38,316 nt of DNA. Origin: an uncultured Ruminococcus sp. (GTDB lineage: Bacteria; Bacillota; Clostridia; Oscillospirales; Ruminococcaceae). Every line of letters begins with the position of its first letter. Position 1 is the first letter of the stretch. Shown here one piece after another: positions 32,835 through 38,316 of the stretch. Location: the NCBI GenBank assembly GCA_937902395.1, contig CALGTV010000047.1, positions 1 through 38,316 of the forward strand. The letters run 5' to 3'. Made by a program: the position numbers and the translations under genes. The notes beneath the pieces are model-generated. The model saw nothing but the letters and a program-made list of their open reading frames with translations. It was not told where the DNA came from and ran no database searches.

Positions 32835-34998
32835 AAAAGCAAGTTTTTTCGGAACGCGTTACAAGAACGACTTTTCCCAGAACAAAAAAATGTTTATAAT
32901 CCATATTGTTATGGAACTTCTGGGACTTCCCGTTTATGCAGTTGTAGGTCTTGTAGCCGCTTATTATAACAATCTTGAAAATATTCCTGACAGCACTTTG
33001 TATGCAATAGAATCGGGCTGTTCTGCATTTGCTTTGATTGCAACACTTGCCGTTATAATCTGCTTATTCCTTGGCATGACTATTGCGCTGAATCATTTTA
33101 ACTATCTCTACAAGAAATCCATTGCAGATATGAACTATGGTCTGCCATTGAACAGCAAGCAAAGATTCTTTGCTGATTATCTTTCTGGATTTGTTATGTA
33201 TCTTGTTCCTTTTCTGGGTGCTGTTCTTCTTGCAATTGCCATTCTCGGAATCGGTACACCAATTATTCCGAATATGAATGAATTCTGGGAAATATTCCCG
33301 CAAATACTCAAATGCTTGTCTATAGTTATTATAGCAATGATGCTATTTTACACCCTTGCAGTATTTTCAGTAACTTTCTGCGGAAATACATTTGAGGCTA
33401 TATTCAGCATATTTGCTTTCAATGTACTCATTCCTGCAACTGTTGCTTGTATATGGGTTGCTCTTTGCAACAGCTATTCATATGGTATTGATGAATCTGC
33501 TATATTTTATAAAAATATTTTCACAAGCACATCACCTATTGGAGCAGTTTGTTTCTTTTTTACTTATGCTTCTGAGCTCGGAGTTTTCGATAGCAGTTCT
33601 TTTTCCACATTTCTTTTGACAAAGTGGATTGGCATTACTCTTGCAATAATTGCTGTATATCTTTTTACCGCATATTTCCTTTATAAACACAGAAAGGCAG
33701 AGGACGTTTCAAAGCCATATGTATACAAGACAGCATTCTACGCTATGATGACAATGTCAGTATACTGTGTTCTTTCGCTTTTCATTACATTCGACGGCTT
33801 CCTTGCGGCAGGTATTGTTCTCTGCGGTATCGTATGGTTTATCATGGAGGTTATTACTCGCCGGGGCTTTAAGAAATTCTGGCAGGCTGGTCTCGGATTT
33901 GGAGCTGCTGTTCTCTCGGTCATACTCATCTGCAATGTATTTGATGTATCTAAAGGATTCGGTATGGCTAAGAGAGTTCCCTCCACATCGTCGGTTGAAA
34001 GCGTCACTATAGAATCATATAATTTGCTTAACGATAAAATGGTTTTCCGCGACAAAAAAGTTATTGAGGAAACCATAAAGCTTCATGAAGAACTGATTGA
34101 CCGTCACTTCAATTCTGAGAATTATGAATATAAAACTATTCAGAAAAATGAATACTATCCAAATTTATATGATGACACTATGCATATCAGCTATTCAACA
34201 TATACAGGCTCAACCTCAACAAGAACATACGAAGTCCCTACAGGTATGGCAGGCGAACTCATGAAATCTATACTTCTTTCAGATGACTATGCTGAACAGA
34301 TATATAAGTCTTTCCGCGAATATGAATTCCAAATACTCAAAAACAATCCTCATTATAACCCCTCAATCAGATTTGATAACAAATCATGTGATTCCTTTTC
34401 TGATATCGTTTCATCATCTGAACTGAAAGATCTGCGTGAGGCATACTATAAGGATATTCTCGATATGACGGAGGATGATCTTCTCAACAGCAAATACTGT
34501 GGAATTATCGATGGTAACTATTTTGTACTTGAAAACTTCGACAACACAATTGCATTACTTGAAGAAATTGGTTTCAGCTGTGATGATATCACAAAGGATG
34601 ATATTATTGATGAAATAGGATATACTAAATATCCCGAATTCTACTCATACGCTAAACAAGTATTTGAAACGGATTATAGCCAAAAGGATAATTCTTACCA
34701 TTATTACGAAATTGATTCTTCAAATGAATACACAGTTGTAGATTCAATATCGGCTGTTGGATATCATTATGGACATTCAACAAGATACACTTTAGTTCCC
34801 ACAGATACAGCAGTTGAACTTATTAACAGATGTACAACTGTCGTTCTTGGTGAAAAGCCTATTGCAGTATTTGAAGTCAACGGCAGACAACTTTCGCTTC
34901 TTGACCGCGGCGATAATAAAGAACTCCTCGAAAATTTAGGCAAACCTGTTGATCAATTTTCCTTTACTGTTGGAACAGCCGAAAACGGTTGGGATTAA
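32812..34998 (+). CDS. ABC permease with about 10 TMs and a large C-terminal extracellular domain
   Basis: The 728-aa partner of the ATPase has around ten hydrophobic segments in residues 20-390 (for example MFIIHIVMELLGLPVYAVVGLV and the AAVLSVILICNVFDV region). A hydrophilic domain of about 340 residues follows, rich in Tyr, Asp and Ser (SYSTYTGSTSTRTYEVPTG), expected outside the membrane. The start MTAATSTKKA was chosen because GGAGG lies 9 nt before it, inside the ATPase gene. Fusion of a permease with a sizeable ectodomain suggests an ABC system that senses or extrudes envelope-active molecules, rather than a simple importer. I do not recognise the ectodomain family. The operon ends at a strong terminator. 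Confidence 0.85.
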   Translation: MTAATSTKKASFFGTRYKNDFSQNKKMFIIHIVMELLGLPVYAVVGLVAAYYNNLENIPDSTLYAIESGCSAFALIATLAVIICLFLGMTIALNHFNYLYKKSIADMNYGLPLNSKQRFFADYLSGFVMYLVPFLGAVLLAIAILGIGTPIIPNMNEFWEIFPQILKCLSIVIIAMMLFYTLAVFSVTFCGNTFEAIFSIFAFNVLIPATVACIWVALCNSYSYGIDESAIFYKNIFTSTSPIGAVCFFFTYASELGVFDSSSFSTFLLTKWIGITLAIIAVYLFTAYFLYKHRKAEDVSKPYVYKTAFYAMMTMSVYCVLSLFITFDGFLAAGIVLCGIVWFIMEVITRRGFKKFWQAGLGFGAAVLSVILICNVFDVSKGFGMAKRVPSTSSVESVTIESYNLLNDKMVFRDKKVIEETIKLHEELIDRHFNSENYEYKTIQKNEYYPNLYDDTMHISYSTYTGSTSTRTYEVPTGMAGELMKSILLSDDYAEQIYKSFREYEFQILKNNPHYNPSIRFDNKSCDSFSDIVSSSELKDLREAYYKDILDMTEDDLLNSKYCGIIDGNYFVLENFDNTIALLEEIGFSCDDITKDDIIDEIGYTKYPEFYSYAKQVFETDYSQKDNSYHYYEIDSSNEYTVVDSISAVGYHYGHSTRYTLVPTDTAVELINRCTTVVLGEKPIAVFEVNGRQLSLLDRGDNKELLENLGKPVDQFSFTVGTAENGWD

Positions 34999-35059
34999 TA
35001 TAATAATTCTGATTAAATAATATCTGGGGTTTTCTAAAAACCGTAGCACTAAGCAATCA

Positions 35060-35092
35060 AGCTGTGAAAGAATTTTTTAGAGATTCACAGCT
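35060..35092 (+). repeat. Hairpin downstream of the ABC operon
   Basis: AGCTGTGAA / TTCACAGCT, perfect 9 bp with a 15-nt loop and no T-run, just ahead of the real terminator. The 34999-35326 gap otherwise holds the terminator and the next promoter. Confidence 0.55.
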
Positions 35093-35100
35093 ATGATATC

Positions 35101-35139
35101 AAAAGCCGTAGGAAAAGGCATATTTCCTACGGCTTTTTA
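35101..35139 (+). terminator. Terminator of the GntR-ABC operon
   Basis: AAAAGCCGTAGGAAA / TTTCCTACGGCTTTT: a perfect 15-bp stem with a 7-nt loop and a trailing T. Confidence 0.9.
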
Positions 35140-35218
35140 TGCATAAATGCAAAATAGCAGAATAAATCTTCAATAATTGCTGAAAACTCCAATTTTTTTC
35201 TGAAGGATTGTCATTTGC

Positions 35219-35247
35219 TTGACAAATTATTTTTGATATGATATAAT
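35219..35247 (+). promoter_or_regulatory. Sigma-A promoter of the BY-kinase/phosphatase unit
   Basis: TTGACA, 17 nt, TATAAT: perfect consensus, about 75 nt of leader. Confidence 0.85.
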
Positions 35248-35326
35248 TAAATTTGCTTGAAATCGTATTTTTCGTGAATTTTTGCGATACAAGCAATATA
35301 GAAGTCGGAAAGGAAATGTATTGAAA

Positions 35327-36832
35327 ATGGAAGAAACTATAGACCTTAAATATCTGATACGACTGTTGCTCGGAAAGATATGGCTGATTTTACTGATAAC
35401 TATTATCGGCGGTGCCGCTGGTTTTGGAATTTCCAAAACGTTGATGCCCCTTGAATATTCCTCTCATATTACAATGTACGTACAGAGTTATTATGGTGTG
35501 TCTGACGGTATTAATAATCAAAATAACATCAGCAATTCAAAACAGCTTGTAAACACTTATATGGAAGTTCTTAAAGATGATGCTGTTATGAATGCTGTTG
35601 GAGATTTGCTGATTACTCAATACGACAGTTATACAATTGAGCAGAACTTCAATCTTTCAAATGGCAGAATAACTCCAGGTTCTCTCCGTTCCTGCATTTC
35701 TATCAGCTCCGTAACAGATACTTCTGCTGTTAATGTAGTTGCAACCGCTAAAAATGCTGAAATTGCTGCGGCAATATGTAACAATCTTACTTCTGTCGCT
35801 CCTGAATTTGTGGAAGATGCAGTTGGTGTTGGTTCAATCAATACAATTGATAAGGCAAAGGTGTATAATAATCCTGTTTCTCCGAATATTCCCAAAAATA
35901 CAATTCTGGGTATGGCTATGGGATTCATACTCATTGTTATGCTCCTCATCGCTATAGATTTCTTTGATAATACTGTTAAAGACCCCGATGCACTTGGCAA
36001 CAAATACAATAAGGCTATTATTGGTGAAATTCAGCAGTTTGCTGCTGAAAAGAAAACTAAGAAGAATAAGAAAAAGAAAACTTCTGATTATACTGATTAC
36101 CTTAAACTGATTGACAAGGACGTTCCTTTCAGTGTTGTTGAAAGCTATAAATCCATCCGTACAAATATTACATTTTCACTTTCAACAACAGATAAAAAGA
36201 TTTTTGCTGTATCTTCGGCAAATCCGGGAGAGGGAAAATCCACAACTTCCGCTAATATAGCAATTGCCTTTGCACAGAGCGGTAAAAATGTTCTTCTTAT
36301 TGACGCTGATATGCGTAAATCAATGCAGCATAAGATATTTAATCTTAAAAATAAAAAAGGTCTTTCTTCTGCTATCAGTAAAATGAATAAGGTTGAGGAA
36401 TGTATTCAGTCATGTGCTGTAAAACATCTTGACATCATGACGGCAGGTCCGATTCCTCCTAATCCCTCAGAACTTCTTGCTTCTAAAAACATGGACACAA
36501 TGCTTGAAAATCTTAGTGAAAAGTATGACATTATAATTATTGATACATCTCCTATCAATGTTGTTACAGATGCAATGGAGCTTGCAAAGAATATTTCAGG
36601 TATCATCACAGTACTCCGTTATGGCAAAACAACTAATGACGATATTGATGCAGCTATAAAGAAGATTGAGTTCGCTCAGATGAATATGCTCGGTTTCATT
36701 CTCAACGGAATCAAGATAAAAAATCGCGGAAAGTACTACTCCAAAAACAGATATTATTATAAAAAGGGTTATGGCTATTACAGTGTTAAAGCCGAGCCGG
36801 GTGATGAAGAAAATCAAACAAATGAAAAATAA
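35327..36832 (+). CDS. Fused Wzz/BY-type tyrosine autokinase for polysaccharide export
   Basis: The 501-aa product joins the two halves that are often separate in Firmicutes (CpsC and CpsD). An N-terminal Wzz domain lies between two membrane segments (about residues 13-37 and 195-220). The cytosolic BY-kinase has Walker A NPGEGKSTTSAN (Lys304), Walker A' LLIDADMRK and Walker B IIIIDTSPI. The C-terminus carries a Tyr cluster (YYSKNRYYYKKGYGYY), the autophosphorylation tail. Such proteins set the chain length and export of capsule or exopolysaccharide. ATG was used as start; a TTG two codons earlier is nearer to AAAGGAA and may be the real one. Together with the phosphatase downstream it forms a complete phospho-Tyr switch. 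Confidence 0.92.
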   Translation: MEETIDLKYLIRLLLGKIWLILLITIIGGAAGFGISKTLMPLEYSSHITMYVQSYYGVSDGINNQNNISNSKQLVNTYMEVLKDDAVMNAVGDLLITQYDSYTIEQNFNLSNGRITPGSLRSCISISSVTDTSAVNVVATAKNAEIAAAICNNLTSVAPEFVEDAVGVGSINTIDKAKVYNNPVSPNIPKNTILGMAMGFILIVMLLIAIDFFDNTVKDPDALGNKYNKAIIGEIQQFAAEKKTKKNKKKKTSDYTDYLKLIDKDVPFSVVESYKSIRTNITFSLSTTDKKIFAVSSANPGEGKSTTSANIAIAFAQSGKNVLLIDADMRKSMQHKIFNLKNKKGLSSAISKMNKVEECIQSCAVKHLDIMTAGPIPPNPSELLASKNMDTMLENLSEKYDIIIIDTSPINVVTDAMELAKNISGIITVLRYGKTTNDDIDAAIKKIEFAQMNMLGFILNGIKIKNRGKYYSKNRYYYKKGYGYYSVKAEPGDEENQTNEK

Positions 36833-36846
36833 GAGGTTAAAACAAA

Positions 36847-37524
36847 ATGCTTACTGATTATCATTGCCATATATTACCACAAATTGATGACGGTGCAGAA
36901 AATGCTGATATGTCGCTTAAAATGGCTTCAATGATGAAAGAGCAGGGCATTGAACGTATCATTGCAACTCCTCATTTTTATGCTCATCGCGAAAAATCTG
37001 TTGCGGATTTTTTAAAAAAAAGAGAATCTGCATATGCAAAAATTAAGAAATCCCTCGCTGTAAAAGATATCCACCTTGGAGCAGAGGTTGCTATAGAGCA
37101 TGGTATTTCTGAATTACCAGACATCGAAAAGCTTGCAATTGAGGGAACTCATATTATTCTTCTTGAATTGCCTTACAGAGCATATGCTAAATGGATGTCA
37201 GAGGAAATATACAATATTTCAGCAGAATATAATCTCAAAGTTATGCTGGCTCATGTCCATCGTTATCTTCCGTATTACAGCAAAGACGAAATAGAAACTA
37301 TTCTCTCCACAGATGCAATTTTACAGATAAATAACGAAGCATTTGCCAACTGGAAGGAAAAGAAAATTGCCAAGCGTGTAATTAACGAATATGATACTTT
37401 CGCTTTTGGCAGTGATTCTCACGATTTAACTTCAAGAAAACCAAATTGGGATATGCTGAAAAAAAAGGTCAAGTCGGAAATTGTTTCTGCATCTGACAGC
37501 ATATTTGACAAATATAAAAAATAA
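36847..37524 (+). CDS. PHP-family protein-tyrosine phosphatase (CpsB/YwqE-like)
   Basis: The 225-aa product is a manganese-dependent phosphatase of the PHP superfamily that removes phosphate from BY-kinases. Metal ligands are visible in DYHCHILPQIDDG (Asp4, His6, His8), TPHFYAHRE, LGAEVAIEHGI, MLAHVHRYLPYY and FGSDSHDL, in the order expected for CpsB/YwqE. It begins 14 bp after the kinase gene with AGAGG upstream, so the pair is one operon. No glycosyltransferases, flippase or polymerase genes follow; a terminator closes the unit. It therefore regulates a polysaccharide locus elsewhere. Confidence 0.93.
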   Translation: MLTDYHCHILPQIDDGAENADMSLKMASMMKEQGIERIIATPHFYAHREKSVADFLKKRESAYAKIKKSLAVKDIHLGAEVAIEHGISELPDIEKLAIEGTHIILLELPYRAYAKWMSEEIYNISAEYNLKVMLAHVHRYLPYYSKDEIETILSTDAILQINNEAFANWKEKKIAKRVINEYDTFAFGSDSHDLTSRKPNWDMLKKKVKSEIVSASDSIFDKYKK

Positions 37525-37556
37525 AAACAAGTGACTGAAAAAAGTCTCTTATGGTA

Positions 37557-37618
37557 AAAAATAGGCACATCAAAACTACGTAATTTCGCAGTTTTTGATG
37601 TGCTATTTTTTTATTTTT
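37557..37618 (+). terminator. Terminator of the BY-kinase/phosphatase unit
   Basis: AATAGGCACATCAAAACT and AGTTTTTGATGTGCTATT pair with minor irregularities, followed by TTTTTATTTTT. Confidence 0.88.
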
Positions 37619-37716
37619 AGTATTTTTTAGGAGTTCTTATACCCCCTGTTTTTCATTTATAATTCCAACCACCGAAATATTAGTAGACAAAGACAATTTG
37701 TATAAAATCTTTTCAA

Positions 37717-37744
37717 ATAAAAAAAGCACGCCAAAAGCGTGCTT
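37717..37744 (-). terminator. Terminator of the first tRNA-Pro
   Basis: AAGCACGC / GCGTGCTT stem followed on the minus strand by TTTTT, 4 bp from the tRNA. Confidence 0.85.
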
Positions 37745-37747
37745 AAA

Positions 37748-37823
37748 TGGTCTGAGTGACGGGACTTGAACCCACGGCCTCTACCACCCCAAGGTAGCGC
37801 GCTACCAGCTGCGCCACACCCAG
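37748..37823 (-). tRNA. tRNA-Pro(GGG), first copy
   Basis: Acceptor CTGGGTG / CACTCAG (one wobble), D-arm GCGCAGCTGGTAGCGC, anticodon arm CTACC-TTGGGGT-GGTAG giving anticodon GGG, T-arm GTGGGTTCAAGTCCCGT, discriminator A and an encoded CCA. C1-G72 fits bacterial tRNA-Pro. Confidence 0.94.
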
Positions 37824-37835
37824 ACTTACGAGATA

Positions 37836-37852
37836 TTGAAGTATCACTTCAA
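37836..37852. repeat. Perfect short hairpin in the tRNA-Pro leader
   Basis: TTGAAGT-atc-ACTTCAA on the plus strand: a 7-bp stem with a 3-nt loop, between the promoter and the tRNA 5' end. It may help 5' processing. Confidence 0.5.
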
Positions 37853-37860
37853 CGATAATA

Positions 37861-37889
37861 ATTATATCATATTTTCAAGTATTTGTCAA
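37861..37889 (-). promoter_or_regulatory. Sigma-A promoter of the first tRNA-Pro
   Basis: On the minus strand the sequence reads TTGACA, 17 nt, TATAAT: perfect consensus. Confidence 0.87.
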
Positions 37890-37925
37890 GCATTTCAATA
37901 AAATTTAATTTATTTAATATTAGTA

Positions 37926-38150
37926 TCATCCAATATCTGTATCAATAATCATCTTTTTGCAATCAGGACAATAATGCGCTTCTGCGGAGAATGTAGCAAG
38001 TGTGTATTTCATGGCATCAACATTGCATACGCCACCAATCTTATCCCAAAAGTTAGCTTTTTTATCCCCCTCTTTCCAGCTAACTGTGCTTCTGCCATCA
38101 CCAGAAAGAATGCCTTTTTTCATTTCTTTATTGCAGTATGGACAAATCAT
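37926..38150 (-). CDS. Small zinc-ribbon protein (DUF6487/PF20097-like)
   Basis: The 74-aa product has a CPYC pair at the start (MICPYCNKEMKKGILSGDGRS) and a CPDC pair near the end (AHYCPDCKKMIIDT), the four-Cys pattern of a zinc ribbon. WKEGDKKANFWDKIGG lies between. This layout resembles the PF20097 family of unknown function; the family call is from memory and moderately secure. The start was chosen for GGGGGG just upstream of the ATG. It has its own sigma-A promoter and lies between two copies of tRNA-Pro(GGG). Confidence 0.75.
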   Translation of the reverse strand: MICPYCNKEMKKGILSGDGRSTVSWKEGDKKANFWDKIGGVCNVDAMKYTLATFSAEAHYCPDCKKMIIDTDIG

Positions 38151-38180
38151 ATTATTCCCCCCTTCGCTTATAATAATGTA

Positions 38181-38209
38181 ATTATACCATATCATAAATT
38201 ATTTTTCAA
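38181..38209 (-). promoter_or_regulatory. Sigma-A promoter of the zinc-ribbon gene
   Basis: On the minus strand the sequence reads TTGAAA, 17 nt, TATAAT with TGG before the -10. Confidence 0.75.
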
Positions 38210-38235
38210 TTAATTCCAATAAAATCGTAAATATA

Positions 38236-38264
38236 AACAAAAAAGTACGCAAAAAAGCGTACTT
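38236..38264 (-). terminator. Terminator of the second tRNA-Pro
   Basis: AAGTACGC / GCGTACTT stem followed by TTTTT on the minus strand. Compared with the first copy's terminator, one base pair has changed on both sides (C-G to T-A). Confidence 0.83.
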
Positions 38265-38267
38265 AAA

Positions 38268-38316
38268 TGGTCTGAGTGACGGGACTTGAACCCACGGCCT
38301 CTACCACCCCAAGGTA
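38268..38316 (-). tRNA. tRNA-Pro(GGG), second copy, cut by window edge
   Basis: The 3' half, including encoded CCA, T-arm and part of the anticodon arm, is identical to the first copy over all bases present. The 5' half lies outside the window. Confidence 0.88.

Noticed and set aside
1..38316. CRISPR arrays, insertion sequences, prophage genes
   Set aside because: No regularly spaced direct repeats, transposase, integrase or phage structural genes were seen in the window.

Overview
The window looks like the chromosome of a low-GC, spore-forming, Gram-positive anaerobe of the Clostridia, most likely a Ruminococcus-like member of the Ruminococcaceae/Oscillospiraceae. Four things point there: sporulation genes (sigG, spoIIE), a glgB-glgC-glgD-glgA cluster with the Firmicutes-type GlgD partner subunit, a long single-chain PurL, and a nearly invariant sigma-A promoter architecture (TTGACA-like, 17 nt, TATAAT) in front of most transcription units. 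This is an inference from gene content. No CRISPR array, insertion sequence or prophage was seen; the window is mostly core genome.

Layout. 1-2.4 kb (minus): the start of a GNAT acetyltransferase, an unrecognised 163-aa protein, the forespore sigma factor SigG with a SigG-type promoter, and a pyridoxal/pyridoxamine kinase. 2.6-7.8 kb (minus): purL and mtaB, separated by a roughly 177-bp fold-back element. 8.1-8.7 kb (plus): a strongly expressed HPr-like protein without the phospho-histidine motif, and a DUF378 membrane protein. 8.8-10.8 kb (minus): the rpsF-ssb-rpsR operon and a short-chain dehydrogenase. 11.0-14.9 kb (plus): an LtaS-type sulfatase-fold membrane enzyme, a hotdog thioesterase and an HtrA protease, then a second element that shares a 20-nt core with the first. 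15.2-15.6 kb: tRNA-Arg(ACG) and tRNA-Lys(TTT). 15.7-21.7 kb (minus): glgB-glgC-glgD-glgA, which converts glucose-1-phosphate to ADP-glucose and then to branched glycogen, with a structured 5' leader. 22.1-24.3 kb (minus): spoIIE. 24.5-28.6 kb: a divergent unit with a solute-binding/VWA protein and a two-TM helical protein on one side and a flotillin on the other, driven by two very similar promoters. 28.7-31.4 kb (plus): a Ca2+-type P-ATPase. 31.5-35.0 kb (plus): a YtrA-like GntR regulator with a palindromic operator, an ABC ATPase and a permease with a large extracellular domain. 35.3-37.5 kb (plus): a fused Wzz/BY-kinase and its PHP phosphatase. 37.7-38.3 kb: two tRNA-Pro(GGG) copies (the second cut by the window edge) around a small zinc-ribbon protein.

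The best candidates for something undescribed are the flotillin/VWA divergent unit, the pair of fold-back elements sharing CGAARGYATACTGTCGTATG, the His-less HPr-like protein, and the glycogen-operon leader. All promoters, operators and RNA folds here were read by eye and are predictions.
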